From positions 1-20,631 of the forward strand of contig CAZKTF010000035.1 in assembly GCA_964555565.1 (NCBI GenBank): DNA of 20,631 nucleotides. The letters are read 5' to 3'. The notes under the pieces were generated by a model that made no database searches, was not told the origin of the DNA, and saw only the letters and a program-made list of their open reading frames with translations. The position numbers were made by a program, and so were the translations under genes. This document shows, piece after piece, positions 7,780-15,147 of this stretch (positions are counted from its first letter, which is position 1; each line of letters starts with the position of its first letter). The DNA is from CAZKTF01 sp964555565 (GTDB lineage Bacteria; Planctomycetota; JAJSAM01; JAKLKS01).

Positions 7780-9534
7780 CTACACCTCCGGCAGCGTGGC
7801 CTTCCGGCCGCGGTTCTCCCGACGGAGCCAGTCCTCGAGCGGCGCGAAGTACTCCACCATGGCCCGCGCGGAGAGGTCCTCGCCCGTGGCGCGGCGGACG
7901 AGCGTGCGCCCGTCCACCGTGGCCCCCGGCTCCAGGACGGAGCGGAGGAACTCCCCCACCTCCTTCCGGCCGGTGTAGTCGGTGTCGCGCGGGTCCTGGC
8001 GGAGGACCTTCCGCGCGACGTGGTCGTGGAGCTGGTGGAGGAGGACGAAGGAGAGGGCGTAGTCGTAGTAGCGGCCGGGGCTGTCGTTGACGTGGGTCTT
8101 CGTGGCGGCGTCGCACCACCGCTCGTCCCGCTCCGAGGGAGGGGCGATCCCCTGGTGCCTGGCGGCCAGCTCCCACCACCGGGCGTTCCAGCGGCCGGGG
8201 TCGAGCTCGCCCGCGTAGAGGTCCCGCTCGAACTCCGCCATGGTCCCCGCCGACCAGGGGTAGAGGACCACCGCGCGCAGGGCCTCGCGGAGGAGCGTGG
8301 GGATGGGGTCGCCCCGCGGGCCCGCGGGGGCGAGGCCCGCCGAGGCCAGGGCGCGGGGCTGCATCGCGGCCATCCCGAGGAGCGACCCCACGGCCTCGTG
8401 CCACGCCCGGTCCGCCCCGGTCCTGAGGACGGCCGGCACGCCCGGGCGGGAGTAGGCGAGGAAGTACTGGATGTGCCCGAGCTCGTGGTGGCAGGTCTCG
8501 AACCACTCCGCGTCGGGCTCCACGCTCATGAGGCAGCGCACCTCGCGCTCGAGGTCCACGTGCCAGGCCGAGGCGTGGGTGTTCTTCTTCCAGCCGGCGT
8601 CCGGGGGGGCCGGGAAGAGCGAGGACTCCCTCCAGAAGCATTCCGGGAGCGGCTCGAAGCCGAGGCCCCGGTAGAACTCCTCCGCGCGGCGCACGACCCA
8701 CTCCGCGCCCCGGGAGCGCAGCGCCGGCCCCGGGTCCGCGCCCCCCGCGCCCGCCAGCGGGGTCCACTCCTGCCCCCAGCGATTCGGGAGCCAGTGGGCG
8801 GGGAGGAGGTCGGGGACCGGCTTCCCGAACCGCCGCGCCAGCTCGTGGCGGGCCCAGGTGTGGAGCTCCCGGTACAGCGGCCGGAGCTCGCGCCCCATCG
8901 TGGCGAGGAGGTCCATCATCCCGCCCGCGTCGGTCCCGTACTCCGAGGTCATGTAGGAGAACCAGTCCGCGTGGCCGAGGGCGCGTACGACCCCGTTGCG
9001 GAGCCCGCGGAGCTCGACGAGGCCGTCCTTGAGGGCCGGCCCCACCTCCTTCGAGGCCTCCCAGGCCGCGCGGCGACGCTCGAGGTCGGTCTCCTTCCGG
9101 AGGACCCCGTCGATGTCGTTCGGGGTGACCGGGCGGCCGTCGATCGAGAACCGGAACCCGTACATCCGCTCCGTCTGGGCGGCCTCGCCGGCGATGCGGC
9201 GGCGGACGAGGTCGGGGGCGGTCTGCGGCCCGGAGGCGGCCTGGAACAGGATGCGCTCCAGGCGGCGCGCCGCGAGCGGCTCCCGCGGGGAGGGACGCGC
9301 GAGGTGCGCGCGCGCCTCCTCGATGACGGCGACGGACCCGGTGAAGGCGGCCAGGGCCTCGTTGGCCTCGCGCACGCGGCGCCCGCGGGAGTCGTCCCCC
9401 TCGACGATCCGCGTGTTCACCTCCCACTCGGCGAGGCTCGACGCGGTGTAGAGCGCGCGGAAGCGATCGTCGTAGTCCCGGAGGAACTCCGCGGCGTCCC
9501 GGGTCCCGTCCCCCGTCCCGGCCTTCTCCCCCAT
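7780..9534 (-). CDS. M2 family peptidyl-dipeptidase (ACE-like zinc metallopeptidase)
   Basis: A protein of 584 aa from ATG 9534, which has AGGAGG about 7 nt upstream; an upstream in-frame start at 9591 lacks this. The zinc site is H350-E351-L-G-H354 within C-H-H-E-L-G-H-I-Q-Y-F-L-A-Y. The third ligand is E380 in W-H-E-A-V-G. These are the hallmark motifs of peptidase family M2 (angiotensin-converting enzyme), which removes C-terminal dipeptides. The N-terminus (MGEKAGTGDGTRDAAEF) has no signal peptide, so it is predicted cytoplasmic unless the start is wrong. Many M2 enzymes are secreted or membrane-bound, which makes this notable. The length is in the family range. It is convergent with cheB. 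Confidence 0.93.
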   Translation of the reverse strand: MGEKAGTGDGTRDAAEFLRDYDDRFRALYTASSLAEWEVNTRIVEGDDSRGRRVREANEALAAFTGSVAVIEEARAHLARPSPREPLAARRLERILFQAASGPQTAPDLVRRRIAGEAAQTERMYGFRFSIDGRPVTPNDIDGVLRKETDLERRRAAWEASKEVGPALKDGLVELRGLRNGVVRALGHADWFSYMTSEYGTDAGGMMDLLATMGRELRPLYRELHTWARHELARRFGKPVPDLLPAHWLPNRWGQEWTPLAGAGGADPGPALRSRGAEWVVRRAEEFYRGLGFEPLPECFWRESSLFPAPPDAGWKKNTHASAWHVDLEREVRCLMSVEPDAEWFETCHHELGHIQYFLAYSRPGVPAVLRTGADRAWHEAVGSLLGMAAMQPRALASAGLAPAGPRGDPIPTLLREALRAVVLYPWSAGTMAEFERDLYAGELDPGRWNARWWELAARHQGIAPPSERDERWCDAATKTHVNDSPGRYYDYALSFVLLHQLHDHVARKVLRQDPRDTDYTGRKEVGEFLRSVLEPGATVDGRTLVRRATGEDLSARAMVEYFAPLEDWLRRENRGRKATLPEV

Positions 9535-9770
9535 GTCCGATCCCTCCTGTCGCCCGGTTCCCTTGTACGCCTCCGGGTCGGACGGGATCAAGCGCGGTCC
9601 GTCGGGGCTCCGTGACCTCTGCAGGCCCGGGACGTCACCCCGGGAACCCCGGCGCCGTCATCGCCGCCCAGCGCGCGGGCTTGCGGATCCCCTGGCCCCG
9701 CATCCAGGCAGGACCTCGTAGCCCGGGAAGGCCGGGAGGGGCGGCGACACGCGGACGGTGGGTCGGGAGC

Positions 9771-9801
9771 GTCCCCGGGGCGCGCGGTGCGCCCCGGGGA
9801 C
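9771..9801 (-). terminator. Hairpin after the selenoprotein gene
   Basis: GTCCCCGGGGCGC and GCGCCCCGGGGAC form a perfect 13-bp stem with a 5-nt loop, 15 nt after the selenoprotein stop. There is no T-tract. It is the strongest palindrome in the 281-nt gap 9535-9815, in which I see no gene. Confidence 0.55.
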
Positions 9802-9815
9802 GAGGCTGCGTCGGT

Positions 9816-10781
9816 CTACTTCACGTCCGTCGCGCCCGCGGCCTCCTTCAGCTTCGCGAGCCGCTCGTCCTGCCTCTGGAAGAAGCGCGCGGCCTGGGGC
9901 TTGTCGCCGAACTTCGCCCTGACCTTCCCGAGGGCCTTCTCGAACAGGGCCACGTCCTTCACCGCCTCGGCGTGGTCCAGCATGAGGATGTAGTAGGGCT
10001 GGAACTGCTCGCCGTCGGGGTCCGGCTCCTTCCCCGCCTTCCACATCTCGGCGAAGGCCTTCCCCGCCGCGACCTTCAGCGCCAGGTCGGGGCCCGTGAT
10101 CTTCCCGAGCTCCGCCTTGATCTCGAGGCCGAGGATCAGCCCGTCGAGATCCTTTTTCCCGGCGGCGTCGAGCCCCTTGATGGCGCCTTCGCGGGCCCGT
10201 GCGTCCGCCGCGTTCACGCGGCAGAACTTGATCTCCGCGGTGAGGAGGCGAACCTCCTCCGCGGTCGTCCGGTCCTTCTTCGAGGAGAACGCGATGAACT
10301 CCGCGCCCTGCTTCATCATGGCGCGGAAGCCCGCGACCGTGCCGTCCTCGAGCACCGCCACGACCCCGCCCCCGGCGTCCATCGCCACGAGGTGCGGGAA
10401 CCCGGTTCCCCCCTTCTCCTGCAGGAGGTTCCCGTACTTCTCCCCCTCGACCTGGCTCGTCACGTGGAGGAAGGGCACGACCTCCTTCGCGAACGCCCGG
10501 AACTCCTCGGAGGAGAGCACACTGCTCTCCAGCCTCTTGCAGGGGGGTCAGCCGGCGTAGGAGCGCGTGAAGTAGGTGAAGATGGGCTTCCCGCCCTTCT
10601 TCGCCTCCTCCCGCGCCCTGTCGTAGTCGGTGATCCAGCCGCCGTCCTTGACCCAGGCCTCGGCCAGCTTCGCGTCCAGCCTCTTCTTCAGCTCCTCCTG
10701 GGATGCCTGCTGCGCGGCGGCCGTCCCGGCCACGGCGCCGATCACGACCGCGGCGAGCGTCGTCACGAGCAACCGCCTCAT
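9816..10781 (-). CDS. Secreted thioredoxin-fold selenoprotein (Sec-Pro-Pro-Cys), UGA recoded
   Basis: A protein of 321 codons from ATG 10781 (AAAGGAGG upstream) to the stop at 9816. The UGA at 10548-10550 (codon 78) is in frame with both flanks and lies exactly where a thioredoxin active-site cysteine belongs: Y-A-G-U78-P-P-C81-K-R-L-E. Residues 1-23 are a Sec-type signal peptide ending A-A-A, so the protein is probably periplasmic. The thioredoxin-like domain (about 60-165) continues through cis-Pro P129 in G-F-P-H-L-V. A helical C-terminal part (about 165-321) has no recognised family. A SECIS-like hairpin follows the UGA, and a tRNA-Sec gene is in the same window. A nonsense mutation is unlikely because the reading frame after the UGA is long and coherent, and the motif is exact. 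The substrate is unknown. Confidence 0.9.
10512..10550 (-). promoter_or_regulatory. Bacterial SECIS element with its UGA
   Basis: Downstream of UGA (10548-10550), GGAGAGC and GCTCTCC (10524-10530 and 10512-10518 in plus coordinates) form a perfect 7-bp stem with loop AGUGU. The loop starts 24 nt after the UGA and has G at its second position. Bacterial SECIS hairpins place the apical loop about 16-37 nt after the UGA and have a guanosine in the first two loop positions, so it fits. SelB would bind it. Confidence 0.85.
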
Positions 10782-10858
10782 GCGCCCCTCCTTTCGGGGT
10801 GGAGACAACAGTCTCGGCAATCCCATTGCGGGAACCAAGGTCCTTCCCGCGCCGACAA

Positions 10859-10934
10859 GTACGGTGCCAGGCACCTTTTTCAGCCCTCTTCGCTGGAGGG
10901 GCCCGTGCCCTGAAAATGGTGCCTGGCACGGTAC
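10859..10934. repeat. 76-bp inverted-repeat element, copy 1 (full)
   Basis: The 25-nt arms 10859-10883 and 10910-10934 are inverted copies that match at 23/25, around a 26-nt centre. Each arm contains the palindrome GGTGCCAGGCACC followed by a T-run (A-run on the other arm), so each also resembles a terminator. A related single arm is at 14855. It sits between the divergent selenoprotein and the downstream ORF. Confidence 0.75.
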
Positions 10935-10941
10935 CCGGGGG

Positions 10942-11730
10942 GTGCCCATCTCCGGGAAGGTCCTGGACGAGGAGGGGAAGCCACCCGGGGGCTTCGGGCT
11001 TCTCCGCATCTATCCATCCAGGCGGGACGATGGTGAGGCCTTCGTCAGGGTCTACGCCTCCGTGGAGGAGGACGGGAGTTTCGCCACACCCGCGCTCGCA
11101 CCGGGCAGGACCTACGACATCCGTGCCGACGGCTTCGAGGGCCTCACGGACGGGGTGGCGAGGGGAGTCGAGCCCGGGACGAAGGACGTGGCCCTCCGTC
11201 TGACCAGGGGAGCGGCGATCTCCGGACGGCTCCTCCTTCCGGATGGCCGCCCGGCTCCGGGGGAGATCCACGTAGCGGCGCTGTCCAAGGGAGACAAGGA
11301 GAGCCGGGGCGATCGGTCCGATGCCAGGACCGCGAAGGACGGCAGCTTCCGGATCACCGTGCTGAGCGCCTCGGAGTACGTCGTGGTAGGTGGCGGGCAC
11401 GGGTCCGACTTCGCTCCCACGCCGGCCACGGGCAGATTCAAGGCCGGCGACTCCGGCATCGAGATTCGCCTGGAGCCCGGCCTCGAGATCTCCGGCGTTC
11501 TCGTGGACGCCCACGGGAAGCCCGTGAAGGCGCGGGGCCTTTCGGCCAACCAGTTCGCGGTGTTCGAGAATCGATGCTGGGGGGAGATCGCCGGAGACGG
11601 CTCCTTCCTCGTGAAGGGGCTCGCCCGCGGAAAGGCCGAACTGGGTGCCTTCGCCGGAGACGACCACGTCGAACTCGGCGAGTTCGACGTCCCGTCCAGG
11701 GACCTCCGGATCATCGTGAAGTCGGAGTGA
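10942..11730 (+). CDS. Carboxypeptidase-regulatory-like (CNA_B-like) repeat protein, possibly 5'-truncated
   Basis: A GTG at 10942 gives 262 aa, but no convincing ribosome-binding site or signal peptide precedes it. The protein opens at once with a fold-repeat motif (V-P-I-S-G-K-V-L-D-E-E-G-K-P). At least two more copies follow: I-S-G-R-L-L-L-P-D-G-R-P-A-P-G near residue 93 and I-S-G-V-L-V-D-A-H-G-K-P-V near 182. Each copy carries the S-G-x-V/L...G-x-P hallmark, followed by a D-G-S-F strand, of carboxypeptidase-regulatory/DUF4480-type beta-sandwich domains. Such proteins are usually exported, so the lack of a leader suggests the 5' end was lost. The 76-bp inverted repeat ends 7 nt before the GTG. 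It could also be an intact small protein with a leaderless start. Confidence 0.5.
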   Translation: MPISGKVLDEEGKPPGGFGLLRIYPSRRDDGEAFVRVYASVEEDGSFATPALAPGRTYDIRADGFEGLTDGVARGVEPGTKDVALRLTRGAAISGRLLLPDGRPAPGEIHVAALSKGDKESRGDRSDARTAKDGSFRITVLSASEYVVVGGGHGSDFAPTPATGRFKAGDSGIEIRLEPGLEISGVLVDAHGKPVKARGLSANQFAVFENRCWGEIAGDGSFLVKGLARGKAELGAFAGDDHVELGEFDVPSRDLRIIVKSE

Positions 11731-12085
11731 CCTTGCGGCCGGAAGGGCCCCCGGTCCATCCGGACCGGTGAACCCCGGCAACCGGAGGCATGACGGAACG
11801 GTTCCTCTGGTAGCTCGTCACGACCCGGTCTGGCGGCCTCGTCGGAGCCGGGAAGGAGACCGGGGTATCCAGCGCGCATCCCGGTGCGTGCGGGGTTTGC
11901 GTCCGTTGTTCCTGCGGGACCGGTCGTGGTTGGAGTCGCAGCAGTAGCAGGGGCCGTCGCCCCGGTTCATCCCGGGGACGGCGACCTTGCCTCGGCCAGG
12001 GAGGGGCACTCCCGGGACTTCCGCTCCCTCGACGCCCGGGGCGAGGCGGCCGAGACCCGACTCCCCCGGATGGTAGGATGCCCCC
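11731..12085. other. 355-nt intergenic region without a supported gene
   Basis: It holds short GC-rich palindromes (CCCCGG/CCGGGG near 11961-11976) and a possible -10 box near the end. A minus-strand ATG ORF (11818-11970, 50 codons) encodes a Cys/Arg-rich sequence beginning M-N-R-G-D-G-P-C-Y-C-C. It lacks a well-placed ribosome-binding site, and I do not call it. Confidence 0.5.
12074..12079 (+). promoter_or_regulatory. Possible -10 box for leaderless toxin-antitoxin transcript
   Basis: TAGGAT lies 7-12 nt upstream of the DUF433 start ATG, followed only by GCCCCC. The geometry matches the ferredoxin gene. No Shine-Dalgarno is present. Confidence 0.35.
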
Positions 12086-12337
12086 ATGCCACGGTCCAAG
12101 CGTCGTCCCGCTCGTGCCCGGCGCGTCGTCTGCCATCCGCGCATCCTCGGGGGCAAGCCCGTGGTCGAGGGCACCCGGATGAGCGTCGAGCAGATCCTCG
12201 GCCTCATCGCCAAGGGGATGACCGTCCAGGCCATCGTCAAGTCCTACCCGGCCCTGACCGCAGCGGACGTGCGCGGCGCGGTCGCCTACGCCCAGGCCGC
12301 CCTCCGCGACGACATCGTGGTCGAGGTCGCCCCGTAG
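12086..12337 (+). CDS. DUF433 family antitoxin
   Basis: A protein of 83 aa. The DUF433 pattern runs from H-P-R-I-L-G-G-K-P-V-V-E-G-T-R (about residues 17-31) through M-S-V-E-Q-I-L-G-L-I-A-K-G-M, where a helix-turn-helix-like part begins, to a central A-D-V-R-G-A-V-A-Y-A segment. Such proteins are VapB-like DNA-binding antitoxins paired with PIN-like DUF5615 toxins, exactly the next gene (6 nt after the stop). It probably represses its own operon. The Arg-rich N-terminus (MPRSKRRPARARR) is an unusual basic extension. Confidence 0.88.
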   Translation: MPRSKRRPARARRVVCHPRILGGKPVVEGTRMSVEQILGLIAKGMTVQAIVKSYPALTAADVRGAVAYAQAALRDDIVVEVAP

Positions 12338-12343
12338 GAACCG

Positions 12344-12736
12344 GTGCTGCCGCCGCTCCTCGCGGACTCCAACGTGGCCGTCGAGGTCGTGGCCTTCCTC
12401 CGCGCCGAAGGGGTGGACGTCGTGAGCGTCGCGGAGAAGGGCTGGAGCGGCCGGCTCGACGACGAGATCCTGTCCGCGTCCGTGCGGATGCGCCGGTTCG
12501 TCCTCACCCACGATGCCGACTTCGGGCGTCTCGCAATCGCCGAGGGACGTCCGTACCACGGGATCCTGCGACTTCGGCCGGGCGACGATCCGCCGGACGC
12601 CGTCATCGCGGGCCTCAGGGCGCTGGTCACGCGCCCGATCGACTGGGCACCCCCGATGATCGCCGTCTACCGGGGGACCCGGCTCCGGATTCGCCACCCC
12701 GGCCGGCCGCCGGCGGGATCGCAGGGCAGCTCGTAG
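12344..12736 (+). CDS. DUF5615 family PIN-like toxin
   Basis: A protein of 130 aa, GTG start 6 nt after the DUF433 stop. PIN-like acidic residues are visible: D8 in L-L-A-D-S-N and D57/D59 in T-H-D-A-D-F-G. The order L-A-D-S-N-V, then E-G-V-D-V-V, then D-D-E-I-L, then T-H-D-A-D-F matches DUF5615. The family is a predicted RNase toxin neutralised by the DUF433 partner. The C-terminal ~35 residues (R-P-I-D-W-A-P onward) extend the core and are Arg/Pro-rich. The pair lies between host genes, not in the selC island. Confidence 0.88.
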   Translation: MLPPLLADSNVAVEVVAFLRAEGVDVVSVAEKGWSGRLDDEILSASVRMRRFVLTHDADFGRLAIAEGRPYHGILRLRPGDDPPDAVIAGLRALVTRPIDWAPPMIAVYRGTRLRIRHPGRPPAGSQGSS

Positions 12737-12737
12737 G

Positions 12738-12769
12738 AGGGTTGCGCCCGGGGAGCCACGGACAACCCT
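12738..12769. terminator. Weak inverted repeat between convergent genes
   Basis: AGGGTTG and CAACCCT form a 7-bp stem with an 18-nt loop, immediately after the DUF5615 stop (12736) and before the lipoprotein stop (12806). It could serve both genes but is weaker than the other hairpins. Confidence 0.3.
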
Positions 12770-12805
12770 AGGACGAACCACCCGGGGATCCCGTCCCGCC
12801 CCCGG

Positions 12806-14761
12806 TCACCGTTCCTTGAACGGGGGCCAGCCGTCGCGTCCCCCGACGGAGAACGAGATCGCGGGTGCGAACATCTCCGGTACCACGGCCGGGTCGCCGA
12901 GGCGGAGACGCTCCCGGGGGGAAAGGGACGCGCCCCTCCCTTCAAGGAACACCTTCCACCGTCCGCGGATTGCCGTCCAGGTCTCCGCGGGAACGGGGTC
13001 CACGCGCTCGGAGTAGCCGCAGTCCTCCAGCTCCTCGACCCAGGCGGCCGCGAGGCGGGCGAGGGCGGTGGTGCCGAGGTGCGGGCTCCACCCCTGCCGG
13101 GCTGGGTCCATGCGTGAGACGAGCACGCGGGAGGCGGAGAGCCTCGCCCCGGCCCTGCATACCCACCGGAACGCCTCCTCGACCACGTCCGTCTCGAGTT
13201 CCCTTCCGAGGAGATCGACCAGGGCCGAGGAGAGGGCAGGGTCCTTTGCAACGGCGGCCAGGCGGCACGCCCCGCTCCGGACCCGGGAGGCCGGGTCGCC
13301 GAGGAGCGAGGGGATCCTCTCCCGCACCGCGGTCGGCACGGGTTCGGGGCAGCCTTCCACGGCGGCGGCCCGGATCCACGGCTGCGGGTCCGAGAGGAGG
13401 CTTGCGAGGGCCCCCTCCCATCCCGGAGGGCGAAGGACCTCCGCCAACCTCAGGTCCTCGATGAAACCGAGGGCGTCGGCGGGACCGCGAGGGGGGAAGT
13501 CCTGGACCCCGCCCGCGGCCCTCCATGCCTCGAAGAGGCTATAGGCCCCCTCGGGCAGGGCCCCCGCGCCCTCCCCTTCCCCCGCGGGAGTTCCGGCGAG
13601 CCGCCGGTCCAGGGCGGTCTTCAAGGTTGGGGCGTCGCTCTTCGCGGGAAGGCACCGCAGGTACATCCCCGCGATGCCGATCCTCGCCGGGTCCCCGGCC
13701 TCCAGTTCCCGGATGGCCCACGATCGCAGGTCCGGGTCGAGGGAGGCGTCCCAGGGGACCGCAGGCTTCCTGTCCCGCCCGGGGAAGGGGTGGATCGACT
13801 CCCCGGGCGGCAGGGGCAGGCGGCAGCCGAGGCAGTAGGCGATGCGCTCGAAGTCGTCCCCGTGGACGAGGGGCAGGCACTCGATCAGGAGGCGGGTCGC
13901 CTTCGTGTCCGAAAACCAGGTCGCAGCATCGAGGGCGCGCACGTTCCCCTCGCGGGCGCTCGCGGCAACGAGGGGGAAGTAACGGGGCAGCGCCAGGGCG
14001 GAGGGCTCGTTCCAGGGGCGGCTGTACACCCCGGCGAACCGGGAGCCGGCGTCCTGCGGCGCCAGGGTCCGCTCCAGGATCCGCCTGGCCTCTTCCTCCG
14101 TCGGCTCGCGGAACCGCAGCCGCATCTCCGGCGCGGGGACCGGTCGCCCCGGCGCATCCTTCCATCCGAGGTCGTGCCGGACTCCGATGGTCCAGGGCCC
14201 CGGCCGATCGATTCGGCGGTAGAGGGGGAGCAGGACCTCCTCGGCGAGCTCGCCGCCCGGCGGGACCTCCGTGCTGCGGCCGATCCCGCCCATGAACATG
14301 CCGCGGACCCCGGGATCCGCAGCCTCCCCGCCGTCCTCGTGGACCGCCGAGACCCGGAACCGCACGGAGCGGCTCACGCCCCTGGAATCCATCCCCGTGC
14401 TGATCGCGAAGGGCTCCTCCCCGCGGTTCTCCACCACGAGGCGGACGATGCACGTCTCCCCGAGGACCCACTCCTCGCGCTCGCACCGGAGGGTGACCCT
14501 CGCCCCCTCGGGGACCGGTTCGGCACCCCACGAAGGTCTGGAATCGTCCGACTCGACCGGGGCAGCGGGCGCGGCCGCCTCCGCGATGGGAGGCGCCTCC
14601 CGCTGGGGCTGCGCGGGGAGACTGGTCGCGTCGGGGGGGGTGATCGGCGCAGGGAGCGCGGGAGACTCGGGAGGCGTGCCCGCGCACCCGGCCACCAGGA
14701 GAAGGAGCACGGGAACGGGGCGTGAGAAGCGTCCCCTCGAGGCCGTGACAGGTGCGCTCAT
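12806..14761 (-). CDS. HEAT-repeat-like lipoprotein
   Basis: A protein of 651 aa from ATG 14761 with GGAGGAGG about 8 nt upstream; an in-frame extension to 14974 would translate the tRNA remnant and is rejected. The signal peptide ends in the lipobox L-L-V-A-G-C (Cys about residue 26), followed by a Pro/Ala-rich linker to about residue 75. A beta-rich domain (about 80-240) begins A-R-V-T-L-R-C-E-R-E-E-W and contains V-R-L-V-V-E-N-R-G-E-E-P, resembling Ig-like or BsuPI-like domains. The C-terminal ~400 residues are helical, with HEAT-like segments (L-L-S-D-P-Q-P-W-I-R-A-A-A-V, L-L-G-D-P-A-S-R-V-R-S-G-A). Probably a surface or periplasmic protein-interaction scaffold. Specific function unknown. 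Confidence 0.75.
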   Translation of the reverse strand: MSAPVTASRGRFSRPVPVLLLLVAGCAGTPPESPALPAPITPPDATSLPAQPQREAPPIAEAAAPAAPVESDDSRPSWGAEPVPEGARVTLRCEREEWVLGETCIVRLVVENRGEEPFAISTGMDSRGVSRSVRFRVSAVHEDGGEAADPGVRGMFMGGIGRSTEVPPGGELAEEVLLPLYRRIDRPGPWTIGVRHDLGWKDAPGRPVPAPEMRLRFREPTEEEARRILERTLAPQDAGSRFAGVYSRPWNEPSALALPRYFPLVAASAREGNVRALDAATWFSDTKATRLLIECLPLVHGDDFERIAYCLGCRLPLPPGESIHPFPGRDRKPAVPWDASLDPDLRSWAIRELEAGDPARIGIAGMYLRCLPAKSDAPTLKTALDRRLAGTPAGEGEGAGALPEGAYSLFEAWRAAGGVQDFPPRGPADALGFIEDLRLAEVLRPPGWEGALASLLSDPQPWIRAAAVEGCPEPVPTAVRERIPSLLGDPASRVRSGACRLAAVAKDPALSSALVDLLGRELETDVVEEAFRWVCRAGARLSASRVLVSRMDPARQGWSPHLGTTALARLAAAWVEELEDCGYSERVDPVPAETWTAIRGRWKVFLEGRGASLSPRERLRLGDPAVVPEMFAPAISFSVGGRDGWPPFKER

Positions 14762-14854
14762 GCAGGGGCCTCCTCCGGGGAAACCGCGGCCCTGATCGCC
14801 TGAGGGCTTCCCTCCCCGAGGCGGCGGCGGTTCCGGGGATTGTCGTGCCGACGG

Positions 14855-14897
14855 GTACGGTGCCGGGCACCTTTTCCAGCCCTCCTCGCCGGGGGGA
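14855..14897. repeat. Inverted-repeat family, copy 2 (one arm, abuts tRNA-Sec remnant)
   Basis: The 25-nt arm 14855-14879 matches the left arm at 10859-10883 at 23/25, and the following ~18 nt of centre are also similar. The right arm is absent; the tRNA-Sec remnant begins 2 nt later. The break of the repeat therefore coincides with the island end. Confidence 0.65.
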
Positions 14898-14898
14898 C

Positions 14899-14964
14899 TG
14901 TGGCGGGAGCGCATCGGAATCGAACCGACCAAGCCCCTTGTGGAGGCTTCACCGCTCTTGAAGA
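14899..14964. repeat. tRNA-Sec 3'-part duplication (distal attachment-site half, attR-like)
   Basis: 66 nt match 19181-19246 at 63/66 (differences at 14944, 14955 and 14957), in the same orientation, 4282 bp apart. It covers the tRNA 3' end with CCA, T-arm, variable arm and anticodon. Beyond 14964 the sequences diverge, so the 5' half is missing and no anticodon or D stem can form. This is the classic product of site-specific integration at a tRNA 3' end. Confidence 0.85.
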
Positions 14965-15147
14965 AGGCCCTCACCCCTGGGCAAGATGACAGGCCCGTGG
15001 CCGGCGGTCACTCCCGGTCAGTCAATCCAGTTCCTGGCAAACACGAAATGGACGGAGGCTGCGACGATTCTCGACGGCATGCCCGGGCTTTCTGTCCCAC
15101 CCTCATGTTGAAGTCGGGGGCGCCGCCCGAGGCCGTCGGAGTGGCGC

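Noticed and set aside
9816..11009. Two separate genes (9816-10520 and 10548-11009) around the UGA
   Set aside because: They share a frame and together form one thioredoxin-like domain with the UGA at an active-site position, followed by a SECIS hairpin. A nonsense mutation or frameshift explanation is less economical. The second ORF's upstream part to 11009 lies before the real ATG at 10781.
11818..11970. Cys/Arg-rich minus-strand ORF of 50 aa
   Set aside because: No well-spaced ribosome-binding site and no recognised family. It overlaps a hairpin. It could be real, but I cannot support it.
14762..14974. N-terminal extension of the lipoprotein gene
   Set aside because: Its first residues are a translation of the tRNA-Sec remnant; the same peptide appears in the extended helicase frame. 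A lipobox and a strong ribosome-binding site mark 14761 as the start.
14899..14980. A second complete tRNA-Sec gene
   Set aside because: The 3' half and the UCA anticodon are present, but sequence upstream of the anticodon does not form an anticodon stem, D-arm or 5' acceptor.
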